Part shown: one piece after another, positions 35,303 through 43,388 of the stretch
Numbering within the stretch: the first letter of the stretch is position 1
How the letters are laid out: the number at the start of each line of letters is the position of its first letter
From: JAPLJQ01 sp037143735
GTDB lineage: Bacteria > Desulfobacterota > Syntrophia > Syntrophales > UBA2185
NCBI GenBank assembly: GCA_037143735.1
Contig: JBAWYD010000002.1
Location: 1 to 48,302 of the forward strand
DNA length: 48,302 nt
Direction of reading: 5' to 3'
Position numbers and translations under genes: made by a program
Notes under the pieces: generated by a model
Databases searched by the model: none
What the model was told of the DNA's origin: nothing
The model's input: the letters and a program-made list of their open reading frames with translations, nothing else

Positions 35303-36115
35303 TTGAAGAAAAAGATATCCGTTCTTCTGATTTTGTGTCTTATATCCATTTCGGGTTGCGCAACGACGAAGGACCTCGATCGTGTTCAGGGTGACCTCGA
35401 TCGGAAAATCCAGGCGCTGAAAGAGGAAAATACAAATATCCGGAAGGATGTTGAAAAAATCAATGAAGCCATAGCAGCCCTGCGTAAAAGTCAGGCCGAG
35501 GCGGGCGCGGATGTTACGGAAATAAGGGATGAGATTCGGGGATTGAAAGGAACGGCCGAAGGATTGCGGAAGGATGTGGCCGTCGTGAAGGATTATAAGG
35601 ATCTCAAGGAAAAAGTGGAGCAATCTTCCTTCAAGATCAATTTTTTAGAGAATTTTTTGGGGATTGGCAAAAAGGATAATCACGCGGAAGGGCCGGATCG
35701 GGGGAACCGGGGGGGCGCCAAAAACGCCTTGAAGGGGAAGATGGATAAGGAAGCGCTTTATGCGGCTGCCTATGAAACGTTCAAAGAAGGAAAATACGAG
35801 AAGTCAAGATCGGAATTTCAGAACTTTCTTAAGCAGCACCCTGCCTCGGAGTATTCTGATAACGCCCAGTTCTGGATTGGAGAAAGCTATTATTTTGAAA
35901 ACAAATATGAGAAGGCAATTCTTGAATATGAAAAAGTTGTAAAGAACTATCCGCAGGGGAATAAAGTTCCCTATGCCTTACTCAAACAGGGACTTTCATT
36001 TCTAAAACTGGGGGATAAGTCGAGTGCAAGGCTGCTTTTCCAACAGGTAATAAAGGATTATCCCAATACAAACCAGGCAAGAATAGCCAGGGCAAAATTA
36101 ATAGAAATAAAATAA
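35303..36115 (+). CDS. cpoB: Tol-Pal accessory TPR protein CpoB/YbgF, predicted lipoprotein
   Basis: CpoB coordinates Tol energy and PBP1B activity during constriction in E. coli. Translation probably starts at TTG 35303, not ATG 35279, because GGGGAGGTG lies 7 bases upstream and the peptide then begins with a clean lipoprotein signal (KKKISVLLILCLISISGC, Cys19). Next come a coiled-coil region (about residues 30-110), a charged linker, and three TPR-like repeats such as YAAAYETFKEGKYEKSRSEF, QFWIGESYYFENKYEKAILE and GLSFLKLGDKSSARLLFQQV. E. coli CpoB is soluble and periplasmic, so the lipid anchor differs. It is convergent with the next gene, 7 bases away. Confidence 0.88.
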   Translation: MKKKISVLLILCLISISGCATTKDLDRVQGDLDRKIQALKEENTNIRKDVEKINEAIAALRKSQAEAGADVTEIRDEIRGLKGTAEGLRKDVAVVKDYKDLKEKVEQSSFKINFLENFLGIGKKDNHAEGPDRGNRGGAKNALKGKMDKEALYAAAYETFKEGKYEKSRSEFQNFLKQHPASEYSDNAQFWIGESYYFENKYEKAILEYEKVVKNYPQGNKVPYALLKQGLSFLKLGDKSSARLLFQQVIKDYPNTNQARIARAKLIEIK

Positions 36116-36122
36116 GGGTTTT

Positions 36123-36968
36123 TTAATCCAGATAAATAGGGGCTACACCCTGTGGCACCTGGAGGTCGAACGCGAATGCATCAACATCCGATGCAAATTG
36201 AACACTGGAGTAGCGGATAATCACCTTCGACGGGTGATTGTCCGCCATTTCCGATGTAAGCGTTACCTTCAGAGGTATGGCGGCAGGTGAGCCAGACGTG
36301 TCGAACCCTTCAAATCTGGCAGTATATGAGGTACTGCCGCTATCCTTGAAGACCCTGACTTCAACAAGATGGTGAGTCGAAGGATCCACCCATATGGATT
36401 GGAGTTTCCTGCCTTCAGAGACCATATCAACGCGATACAGATGTCCCTCCATAAAACCCTTCAAGAAGACATTTTTTTCACGGACACGGGGATATGTGCC
36501 AAGCATGATGGACAGCAGATCCTCCGTGCTGAGCCCCGTAGCAAGAAAATTCGCAATATGGATCAGATTCTCCGTCGTCGCTTTCCCGATGTAAAACGCT
36601 TCCTTCTGGGGGAGAAACATTTTAAGCAAGTCCTCATGAATGGAAAGGAATAAATAAACCGGTCCAATAACGGGAATAGCCTCCACCCGCAGGGAGGAAG
36701 GTCTTTTTATAAGTAGCGCGGCTTTTGTCGAATATCGCCCGGCTTCGTGAATTACTTCGATGTTCGCCACAGCCATGAGGACGCCCTGGTCCGGACGTGT
36801 CATTTCCTCCAGGACAGTCTCAGGTTTCAAGGTATGAATCGCACGTCTATAGTCATCAGGGGAGGTTTTTGCGGGGGAACATGCAGAGGAAATTACCATT
36901 AACAACAGCCCAAGAAGAGGGCGGCTGTATTTTTTGAAGCAAGTTATCGATGAAAGACCTACTATCAA
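36123..36968 (-). CDS. LolB/LolA-like outer-membrane lipoprotein
   Basis: This 281-residue predicted lipoprotein has the lipobox ISSAC at about residues 26-30. The body alternates beta strands typical of the LolA/LolB and DUF4292 folds, which bind lipoprotein acyl chains: VLMAVANIEVIHEAGRYSTK, LLIKRPSSLRVEAIPVIGPV, LQSIWVDPSTHHLVEVRVF and ARFEGFDTSGSPAAIPLKVT. I recognise the fold type rather than a named family, so a role in lipoprotein or lipid transfer is inference. The start overlaps the stop of the upstream TPR lipoprotein gene by 4 bases, so the two are coupled and may act together at the outer membrane. Confidence 0.65.
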   Translation of the reverse strand: MIVGLSSITCFKKYSRPLLGLLLMVISSACSPAKTSPDDYRRAIHTLKPETVLEEMTRPDQGVLMAVANIEVIHEAGRYSTKAALLIKRPSSLRVEAIPVIGPVYLFLSIHEDLLKMFLPQKEAFYIGKATTENLIHIANFLATGLSTEDLLSIMLGTYPRVREKNVFLKGFMEGHLYRVDMVSEGRKLQSIWVDPSTHHLVEVRVFKDSGSTSYTARFEGFDTSGSPAAIPLKVTLTSEMADNHPSKVIIRYSSVQFASDVDAFAFDLQVPQGVAPIYLD

Positions 36969-38695
36969 GGGATCCCTTTTTTCAACAGGTCGTCAAGTTT
37001 TTTCTGCAGAAGGCGGTTGTCGGGAATTCGTTTCAGCGCTTGCCTGTATATTTCAATCGCTTCCCGGATCATGCCCGCCTTCGCATAGGCGTCGCCAAGG
37101 TGTTCTGCAATGGTTGCATCTTCCGGCAACGCATCCAGAGCTTTTTTCAGGTATGTTATGGCCAGCTCTGTCCTGTTCTGTTTGAAGTATACCCACCCGA
37201 GACTGTCGGTCATATAGCCGTTTCCCGGTTTCATTTCGAGGGCTTTCTTGATTAATTTTTCGGCCTTCGAGAGGTGAATCCCCCTGTCGGCATACGTGTA
37301 GCCGATAAAGTTTAGTGCTTCCGCATTTTCAGGATCAAATCCCAAAACCGTCTCCATCGCTCGAATGCTTTCGGAAAATCGATTCGTCTTTTCGTAAAGC
37401 ACGCCGAGACTATAATGAAGATCGATGTTTTTTGGTATGACGAGAATCCCCTGTTTCAGAGTTTCCTCGGCGGCTTCATATTTTTTATTTTCCTCGTAAA
37501 GGGATGAGAGAAAAATGTAAAAGCCGGGCGTTTCTTTCCTGTTTGTAATGGCCTTTTTGATGATCACAATGGCTTCATCCACTTTCCCTTCTCTCTTCAG
37601 GATCATGCCCTGATGCATCCGGGCATTGCCGTAAAATTCCGAGTCCGGAGGGATCTTGTCAAATTCTTCAAAAGCCTGATAATAGGCTTTTCTTTCTTCA
37701 TATATGGACGCCAGCAGGTATCTTGCCCTGTGATCACCCCGGTTTTTTGCAAGTAACGAAGAAAATTCCCCGATGGCCCTGTCATATTGCCTGCTTTCAA
37801 AATAGACGAGAGCAAGGGTAAATCGAACTTCCCTGTTGGCATTATCCAGGGCAAGAATGTCTTGCAGGACTTTTTCCGCCTCTTTGTATTTATGATCTCT
37901 TATAAACAGCTCTCCCAACTTTACTCTGACGTTGATCCTGGCGGGATAGATATTGATATAGTTCTGGAAGGTTTCAATGGCCAGGGTGTTCTTCTTCTGG
38001 TTTTCATAGAAAAGTCCCAGGTCAATCAGTGCCGATTCAAAGGAGGGTTTTAAGGCCAGGGTCCTCTTGAAAGCCTGTTCAGCCTCATCGTAACGCTTCA
38101 TTTCAGCCAGTGTCTTTGCAAGATAGTAGTTGCCCATCAGATGATCCTGATCAATGCGGAGCAATGCATTAAATGCATCTCTCGCCATGTCGAATCTTTT
38201 TGTCTCCGCATAGATGGTGCCGAGATAAAGATGGGCGGTTGTACGATTCGGGTCTATTTGAATAATCTTTTTGTAGGTTATAATGGCGTTATCAAAATCT
38301 TTGATATTCAGATAAAGACCGCCAAGCAGAAGATAGGTATCGATGTTATCAGGGTTATAGACGAGGGATTCCCTGCATAGATCCAAGGCTTTTTTAAACT
38401 CGCCCTTTTCAATGTAAAAGGTCGCGAGTTCTGTCGCAAGGTGGGAAGATGATGGGTCAAAGCTGAGAGCTTTTTCAAATTCTTCTATGGCGCTGTCGAT
38501 GTTTTCATCAAGGGCTAACATGACCCCCAGGGAGTAATGATAGGTCGCATCGAAAGATATTTTTTTATCTCGATCTGTCCCTGCTCCCTCTTTTCCGGGA
38601 AACCACAGACATCCGCATAGCGTCCATGATATGACGGTGATGAAGCATATTGATGCAATATTTCTACGTATGTGATTCAAATGAATACCTTTCAT
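36965..38695 (-). CDS. TPR-repeat lipoprotein
   Basis: This 576-residue protein has an N-terminal signal with a lipobox ending at Cys29 (SWTLCGC). The rest is about 14 tetratricopeptide repeats, for example NIDSAIEEFEKALSFDPSSS, DNAIITYKKIIQIDPNRTTA, YDEAEQAFKRTLALKPSF and LAITYLKKALDALPEDATIA. Such proteins scaffold complexes; in deltaproteobacteria similar ones are encoded near exopolysaccharide or envelope genes. It is coupled by a 4-base overlap to the LolB-like lipoprotein gene. No catalytic domain is visible, and the specific partner is unknown. It lies 15 bases upstream of a pseudogene relic. Confidence 0.85.
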   Translation of the reverse strand: MKGIHLNHIRRNIASICFITVISWTLCGCLWFPGKEGAGTDRDKKISFDATYHYSLGVMLALDENIDSAIEEFEKALSFDPSSSHLATELATFYIEKGEFKKALDLCRESLVYNPDNIDTYLLLGGLYLNIKDFDNAIITYKKIIQIDPNRTTAHLYLGTIYAETKRFDMARDAFNALLRIDQDHLMGNYYLAKTLAEMKRYDEAEQAFKRTLALKPSFESALIDLGLFYENQKKNTLAIETFQNYINIYPARINVRVKLGELFIRDHKYKEAEKVLQDILALDNANREVRFTLALVYFESRQYDRAIGEFSSLLAKNRGDHRARYLLASIYEERKAYYQAFEEFDKIPPDSEFYGNARMHQGMILKREGKVDEAIVIIKKAITNRKETPGFYIFLSSLYEENKKYEAAEETLKQGILVIPKNIDLHYSLGVLYEKTNRFSESIRAMETVLGFDPENAEALNFIGYTYADRGIHLSKAEKLIKKALEMKPGNGYMTDSLGWVYFKQNRTELAITYLKKALDALPEDATIAEHLGDAYAKAGMIREAIEIYRQALKRIPDNRLLQKKLDDLLKKGIP

Positions 38696-38710
38696 CTGTA
38701 ACTTGCGGCA

Positions 38711-38990
38711 TTACTTAACAAGGTCGGATACAGGAACGATTACAACGCCCGTAGCTTTCAAAACGGGTATGGCTTTTTGCAGCGCCCGGTTGCTCATCGG
38801 GATAGGTATGCGGTTCCATAGGAAGGTGCAGAATGACTTCTTTGCCTTTCGCATGCAGAACCCCTGCTGCATCGACCGAATGGTGATTATAGGGAAGAAC
38901 AGCAAAGGTCAACGGCGCATCAATCTTGATAAGTTCACGCAACAGCCGAATATCGTAACCTACTTTTTTTTGGCCTCATGCCACCCTTAT
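38711..38990 (-). pseudogene. Relic of a divergent polysaccharide deacetylase (YibQ-like)
   Basis: In one minus-strand frame, 38979 to about 38800 reads VGYDIRLLRELIKIDAPLTF, then AVLPYNHHSVD, then EVILHLPMEPHTYPDEQPG, the core of the YibQ/DUF610 divergent polysaccharide deacetylase family. It then fails, and the shifted frame continues RALQKAIPVLKATGVVIVPV and SDLVK-stop, which is the family's C-terminus. About a hundred residues of the middle are missing, the frame shifts at the junction, and the IDD motif before GYD is lost behind a stop. It directly follows ctpA, the usual neighbour of YibQ. I conclude that an internal deletion inactivated the gene. Confidence 0.75.
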
Positions 38991-39001
38991 GACGTTTTAT
39001 G

Positions 39002-40300
39002 TCAACTCTTCAATGTCTTTTTCAGGATATCCCAGCTTTTTATAATGTCTATGGCAGTTTTTAACTGGTTATCAGGGATCATATCATCATGTTTCTTTGA
39101 TTTTTCAGAATCCGGACCATTTTCTTTTTTTGGCTCGATATGGCCTTTAAGGTCCCGTTCTCTGATGAAATCATCTGCGGATTCCTTATCCTCAGAAGGT
39201 TTTACGTATTTTACCACGATATCGGGTGTAATTCCTTCAGCCTGGATAGACCGTCCCTTCGGGGTGTAATATTTTGCTGTGGTTAATTTCAGGGCCGATC
39301 CACCCTCCAGGGGAATCACCGTTTGTACCGAACCCTTTCCAAACGTCTGTGTGCCGATGACAATGGCTCTTCCATTATCCTGAAGGGCTCCCGACACAAT
39401 CTCCGCTGCGCTGGCGGTTCCCTCATTGACCAGAATAACGATAGGACATGTCGGTTCATGACCGTCTTCTTTCGCCGTGGACATGGTTTCCATGCTTTTT
39501 GCCCTTCCCCTGGTGGTTACAATGATACCCGATTTCAGGAAAACGTCGGATACGGCAACGGCCTGATGCAACAATCCTCCGGGATTATTCCTTAAATCCA
39601 GTACAAGTCCTCTTGGTGTGCGTGCCTTGGTGTCAATCTCTTCAAGGGCCTTTCGCAGATCATCAACCGTCCGTTCCTGAAAGGAAGCTATCCGGATATA
39701 TCCGATATTATCATCATATATCCTTGATTTTATACTCTTGATTTTGATGATGCCCCGAATGAGAGCGATGTCCTTCGGTTTCGCCATGTTTTCCCGCATG
39801 ATGGTAATCGTAACCTTTGAATCTTTCGCCCCCCGGAGTTTCTTGACGGCCTCCATAATTGTGATATCTCTGGTAGATTTTCCGTCTATCCTGATGATCT
39901 GATCCCCAGCCTTTACCCCGGCAAGAAAGGCCGGCGTATCTTCAATAGGGGAAACAACGGTCAGTATATCCTTCTTAATCGTGATTTCAATTCCTATTCC
40001 TCCGAAGACCCCGCGTGTTTCCACCTCAAGTTCCTTGTACATGTCAGCGGTCATATAGGAACTGTGCGGATCAAGAGATTTCATCATGCCGTTGATGGCG
40101 CCCTCTATGAGGGTCTTGTTATCCATCTCTTCCACATAGTTTTTTTCAACCATCTTAAGAACCTCATTGAACGTCTTGAGATTCTTATATATATTCCTAT
40201 CCGCCGCCGAAACACCGCTGTCACGCTGAGGGCCAAAAAGGACGAGACATGTGGCAATGAACAGCAGCAACAACCACCTTTCGTGGAAAAACCTTTTCAT
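39002..40300 (-). CDS. ctpA: S41 family C-terminal processing peptidase CtpA
   Basis: CtpA/Prc-type serine proteases degrade or trim periplasmic proteins, including murein hydrolases. The 432-residue protein has a signal or anchor helix (WLLLLFIATCLVLFG) and an N-terminal helical region with LDPHSSYMT. The PDZ domain runs GVFGGIGIEITIKKDILTVV to PAFLAGVKAGDQIIRIDGKS. The peptidase core has VLDLRNNPGGLLHQAVAVSD, NEGTASAAEIVSGALQD with the catalytic Ser and TFGKGSVQTVIPL with the catalytic Lys. ATG 40300 is preferred over 40312, which lies inside the GGAGG ribosome site. In related genomes a YibQ deacetylase follows; here only its relic remains. Confidence 0.94.
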   Translation of the reverse strand: MKRFFHERWLLLLFIATCLVLFGPQRDSGVSAADRNIYKNLKTFNEVLKMVEKNYVEEMDNKTLIEGAINGMMKSLDPHSSYMTADMYKELEVETRGVFGGIGIEITIKKDILTVVSPIEDTPAFLAGVKAGDQIIRIDGKSTRDITIMEAVKKLRGAKDSKVTITIMRENMAKPKDIALIRGIIKIKSIKSRIYDDNIGYIRIASFQERTVDDLRKALEEIDTKARTPRGLVLDLRNNPGGLLHQAVAVSDVFLKSGIIVTTRGRAKSMETMSTAKEDGHEPTCPIVILVNEGTASAAEIVSGALQDNGRAIVIGTQTFGKGSVQTVIPLEGGSALKLTTAKYYTPKGRSIQAEGITPDIVVKYVKPSEDKESADDFIRERDLKGHIEPKKENGPDSEKSKKHDDMIPDNQLKTAIDIIKSWDILKKTLKS

Positions 40301-40312
40301 CGAAACCTCCAT

Positions 40313-40664
40313 ATCGATACGATCAAGATCGGATTGTCGTTACACATCTTCCTGAATGATAACACTTTTTTCATTAAATTATCCATCATTAATTATTGGG
40401 GAAATAGCATCAATAAAACTCTGGAAATTCCAAGTGGTTGTTTTTCTTCAGCGGTTTGCAAACCAGACCACATATTCCCTCGTCGGCCAGAAAATCTGAT
40501 ATTCAAAAAATTTGTATAGAAATTATGATACCCAAATCAATCTTAAGGAGGATTTACTATGGGAACAAGAGGTATTTCAGCGACATCCTGATCAGCAACA
40601 AACTGTTGAACCTTTAGAAGGGAGCTTTCGAACGGAGGCTTTCTTTTTTACCGCTCTATCCGGG
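40313..40664. other. Spacer upstream of ctpA with an orphan ribosome site and 10-codon ORF
   Basis: This 352-base stretch has no full gene. On the plus strand AAGGAGG (40545-40551) sits 7 bases before ATG 40559, an ideal translation start, but the frame (MGTRGISATS) stops after ten codons at 40591. A TATGAT-like -10 lies at 40524-40529. It may be a leader peptide or the 5' stub of a gene that has been lost. Confidence 0.4.
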
Positions 40665-40877
40665 CTACTTCTTTTCTATCTCACGTTTGGCGAACGCCCA
40701 CACGTCAAAGGCAAGTTTTACCATGGCATTGTGTGTCTTTGAATTCTTCTTTGCTCCGGATTCCTGCAGACTCTCCCGTACGAAATTGTGAAGCACTGCA
40801 TTTATCCAGCTCTCTTCCGGCGTTCCCCTGATTTTCGACAATTGTTTCAACAGGTTGATATATTCCTTATTTGGCAT
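40665..40877 (-). CDS. Small hypothetical protein
   Basis: This 70-residue, highly charged, probably all-helical ORF (EYINLLKQLSKIRGTPEESW, NAVLHNFVRESLQESGAKKN, KLAFDVWAFAKREIEKK) has a moderate AGGTAG ribosome site upstream. I do not recognise a family. The composition looks like a real small protein rather than a shadow frame. Nothing on the opposite strand is convincing. A strong terminator for the upstream minus-strand gene lies just before it, so it would need its own promoter. Confidence 0.4.
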   Translation of the reverse strand: MPNKEYINLLKQLSKIRGTPEESWINAVLHNFVRESLQESGAKKNSKTHNAMVKLAFDVWAFAKREIEKK

Positions 40878-40912
40878 CTACTGTCTACCTGCCTTTCGCG
40901 AGAGTGAGATCA

Positions 40913-40953
40913 TTAAAAAACAAAAAACCCTGTCTTGTTGTAAAAGACAGGGT
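40913..40953 (-). terminator. Rho-independent terminator after the DUF1385 gene
   Basis: A perfect 10-bp stem (40927-40936 with 40944-40953, arms ACCCTGTCTT and AAGACAGGGT) with a 7-base loop is followed on the minus strand by a T-rich run interrupted once by G. It lies about 130 bases downstream of the DUF1385 stop. Confidence 0.85.
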
Positions 40954-41084
40954 CTCAATATGTGATTCATCCCCCTATACAGGGAACCGGAGTCGGAAAC
41001 TGCCACCGTCGTGTCTATTACTTCACGTGGTTAAATTAATACTCTTTAATGGCGTTAAAGTCAAGGGAATTTGTTTCATGTCCC

Positions 41085-41954
41085 TTAAACCACCTTTTTC
41101 ATCGCCGCGATGGCGATTTCAATCTGGTCTTCCGTCGGTTCCCTGGTGGTAATTTTTTGCAGCAACAATCCCGGCCAGCTCAACACCCGGACCCATCCGA
41201 AGTGTCTGTATTTTCCGGTAAACCGTATGATTTCATACGAAATTCCTGCAACGACAGGCAAAAGCATGAGTTTATAAAATACCCTGTGCAGAAAATCGGG
41301 CCGCCCAAGCAGGGAAAATACGAGGATGGAGATAATCATGACAACCAGGATGAAACTCGTCCCGCATCGGGGATGCCGGGTGGAGTATTTCCGGACATTT
41401 TCCACGGTCAGATCCTGACCGTCCTCCCAGGCGAAAACCGTTTTATGTTCCGCCCCGTGATACATGAATACACGCCTCATGTCTTCCATCAGAAGGGTGG
41501 CGCCCAAGAAACAGATAAAAATTCCCAGGCGGATAAAGCCCTCGACGATATTTAACAGGAGGGTATTGGCAATGTAATATTTCAGCAGGGAAAAGGAATA
41601 GGCCGGTACGACAACGAAAAAAAATATTGCCGTCGTGAAACTGATCATCATGGAAACGGTCAATTCCCATCCCTTTGGTTTTTTTTCATCTTCCGTTAGG
41701 GCCAGCTCCGCGGAGAACAGGAGGCTTTTCATCCCGATCACGATCATTTCAAATAATGTAACCAGTCCGCGGACGAACGCCAGCCCCAGAAATTTATACC
41801 GTTTGGTGAGAGGAACATAGTATTGCTCACGGATGGCAATTTCTTTGTCTGGTTTCCTGACTGCAGAGGCGATTTTATTCCCATGACGCATCATGACGCC
41901 TTCAATAATCGCCTGTCCGCCAGCTATATCTTCCGAGTCCGGTTTATGGTTCAT
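41085..41954 (-). CDS. DUF1385 (YqhQ-like) membrane protein
   Basis: This 289-residue integral membrane protein belongs to the DUF1385 family. It has the signature GGQAIIEGVMMRHGNKIASA near the N-terminus and FLGLAFVRGLVTLFEMIVIG. Membrane helices occur at about residues 95-125 and 130-160, followed by FMYHGAEHKTVFAWEDGQDL and TRHPRCGTSFILVVMIISIL. The His/Glu/Cys-rich MYHGAEHKTVFAWE and RHPRCGTS segments suggest metal binding or catalysis, but no activity is established. The ATG at 41954 has no visible ribosome site, and the T-tract of the HU terminator is only a few bases upstream. The first in-frame stop upstream excludes a longer start. Confidence 0.85.
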   Translation of the reverse strand: MNHKPDSEDIAGGQAIIEGVMMRHGNKIASAVRKPDKEIAIREQYYVPLTKRYKFLGLAFVRGLVTLFEMIVIGMKSLLFSAELALTEDEKKPKGWELTVSMMISFTTAIFFFVVVPAYSFSLLKYYIANTLLLNIVEGFIRLGIFICFLGATLLMEDMRRVFMYHGAEHKTVFAWEDGQDLTVENVRKYSTRHPRCGTSFILVVMIISILVFSLLGRPDFLHRVFYKLMLLPVVAGISYEIIRFTGKYRHFGWVRVLSWPGLLLQKITTREPTEDQIEIAIAAMKKVV

Positions 41955-41960
41955 AGATTT

Positions 41961-42003
41961 AAAATAAAAAAATCCAGGGATTCACTGATGTAAATCCCCG
42001 GAT
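41961..42003 (-). terminator. Rho-independent terminator after HU
   Basis: An 11-bp stem with one mismatch (41972-41982 with 41993-42003, arms ATCCAGGGATT and AATCCCCGGAT) and a 10-base loop is followed on the minus strand by seven T, then a further T-rich stretch. It starts 10 bases after the HU stop. Confidence 0.85.
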
Positions 42004-42013
42004 CAGGCAGAAA

Positions 42014-42286
42014 TTATTTTGCTACCGCTTCTTTCATTTTTTTGCCGGCAGAAAACTTGGGAACTTTTTTTGCCTTTATCTTGAGTTCCTTCCCCGTTTG
42101 TGGATTTCTTCCTATCCGGGCGGCCCTTTTTGCAACACTGAAAGTACCGAAACCTACCAGCGTTACCGGTTCGCCTTTCTTCAGAGCCCCGATAATTGTT
42201 TCAAGTACGCAATTTACGCTGTCTTCCGCTGCTTTTTTCGTCTTCACAATTCCCGCCACTGCCGCAACAAGATCACCTTTATTCAT
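42014..42286 (-). CDS. HU family DNA-binding protein
   Basis: HU is a small nucleoid protein that bends and constrains DNA as a dimer. The 90 residues match the family: MNKGDLVAAVAGIVKTKKAA, the conserved LVGFGTFSVAKRAARIGRNP beta-arm with QTGKELKIKAKKVPKF, and the terminal Lys-rich helix. A GGAGAG ribosome site lies upstream, and a strong terminator directly follows, making it a monocistronic unit. HU paralogues cannot be told apart from the sequence alone, so no symbol is given. Confidence 0.95.
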   Translation of the reverse strand: MNKGDLVAAVAGIVKTKKAAEDSVNCVLETIIGALKKGEPVTLVGFGTFSVAKRAARIGRNPQTGKELKIKAKKVPKFSAGKKMKEAVAK

Positions 42287-42629
42287 TCCTCAACTCTCCT
42301 TCCCATTTTTGTTGAAAAAAACATTTTTAGACATTAATCCTCGCCGGGGAGTTTCGTCCCGCGGGCGGTTAGCTTAACAATTGCAGCTGATTTTAATCGA
42401 TACCCACTCACAATACAAGTTTTTTTAAACGGTAAATGTATATTTTTTCCCACTGTCTACAAGGGATATGATAAATGTATATAACATTACGTCATCTGCC
42501 ATGACGTTTTTCACGGTGAATGTTCCCGTGATCGGCTTTCCAAAAGGCGATGAGAGGAAAAGGATAAGTTCGACCCGAAAAATATTCACTGGAACAGATG
42601 GTAAATAAAACGACACGTAAGGGAACGTT
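42287..42629. other. Spacer upstream of HU, divergent to a Cys-rich ORF
   Basis: This is a 343-base spacer. It contains hairpin-repeat copy 2 (42343-42375). Two short frames overlap antisense: plus-strand 42468-42608, 46 codons with AAGGGA just upstream, and minus-strand 42425-42616, 63 codons. Neither is convincing, and they cannot both be strongly coding. It should also hold the HU promoter, which I could not pin down. Confidence 0.35.
42343..42375. repeat. Dispersed hairpin repeat, copy 2 (diverged)
   Basis: This copy begins CCGGGGAGTTTCGTCCCGCG and continues GGCGGTTAGCTT. It aligns with copies 1 and 3 over about 30 bases with roughly three quarters identity by eye. A short core stem CGTCC/GGGCG around a CGC loop is preserved although the arms differ. 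Confidence 0.45.
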
Positions 42630-43133
42630 ATGGGTAAGGTTCTTGCCTTTCGGAGACCTGAAGAGAGCTGTGCAAACTGCTGGTATTATATCATTCCTCA
42701 TGCATCCCACTGGGAACTCGATCAATCGTCGTGCAACTATTGCGGTCATCCTGATTTGGTGAAGGACTGCCATATAAATCGTATGATTATCAAGAAGCTG
42801 GGGCTTTACCGTGATTCCGGTCAATGGTGTCCAAAATATATCAATTTTGATTCACCCGTCATGAAGAAGATGCAATTTTTAGCAGGTATCAGATTTGCCT
42901 TATTTAATCTGCAGCGGGAACCGGATGGCCTGACCGCCGGAAAGGCAGATCCTGCCTCAGACGAATACAGGGAATTGCTGGATCAGTTTTATCTGGAAAA
43001 TAAAAAAATCACGACGATAAATCAGTACAAAGCGGCAAAACGAGATCAGGGCTATTTCATCACTCTGATCGACGAGGCGTTTGAGTATTATAAGCAAAAG
43101 AGCAGGGAACAAAGGCACCTGGATCGCGAGTAA
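42630..43133 (+). CDS. Hypothetical protein with six-cysteine N-terminus
   Basis: I do not recognise this 167-residue protein. Its first 70 residues contain Cys14 and Cys17 (SCANCW), Cys35 and Cys38 (SCNYCGHPD), Cys47 (VKDCHI) and Cys67 (QWCPKYINF), so two CxxC pairs plus two more Cys could bind zinc or an iron-sulfur cluster. The rest is charged and probably helical (EYRELLDQFYLENKKI, EAFEYYKQKSREQR), with no membrane segment. The start is ATG 42630. The next plus-strand gene is 255 bases away, so it is likely a single-gene unit. Confidence 0.65.
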   Translation: MGKVLAFRRPEESCANCWYYIIPHASHWELDQSSCNYCGHPDLVKDCHINRMIIKKLGLYRDSGQWCPKYINFDSPVMKKMQFLAGIRFALFNLQREPDGLTAGKADPASDEYRELLDQFYLENKKITTINQYKAAKRDQGYFITLIDEAFEYYKQKSREQRHLDRE

Positions 43134-43336
43134 TTGAATATCCGTGTCCGCACGATGCTGTTATTCGATATCGCTACTTCCGGTAAAGTCAAGGGATGAT
43201 TTTCCAAAATGGTGGTGAAAATTGTTTGACACTCCCGGAGAGGTATGTTTAGTCTGCTGCAGACCTCACATGACCGGAAGTGCGTCCACCGTGCCCCGCC
43301 TTATTGCCGGGGAGTATAGAATTAACATCATCCTTG

Positions 43337-43369
43337 CCGGGAAGTTCCTCCCTGTGGGTGAGAATCTTC
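43337..43369. repeat. Dispersed hairpin repeat, copy 3
   Basis: This copy begins CCGGGAAGTTCC, identical to copy 1 for 12 bases, and ends TGTGGGTGAGAATCTTC. It differs from copy 1 by a 1-base deletion and a few substitutions; the central stem is weakened but the GAAG/CTTC ends remain. It ends 19 bases before the PAP2 start codon. A CCCCG/CGGGG inverted repeat sits shortly upstream near 43295-43315. Confidence 0.55.
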
Positions 43370-43388
43370 GATGACAGAAATATTTTAA

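Noticed and set aside
42425..42616. Minus-strand 63-codon frame and an overlapping plus-strand 46-codon frame (42468-42608)
   Set aside because: Mutually antisense, with no recognisable domain; only a moderate ribosome-like AAGGGA for the plus frame. Kept as a note under the spacer, not called as genes.
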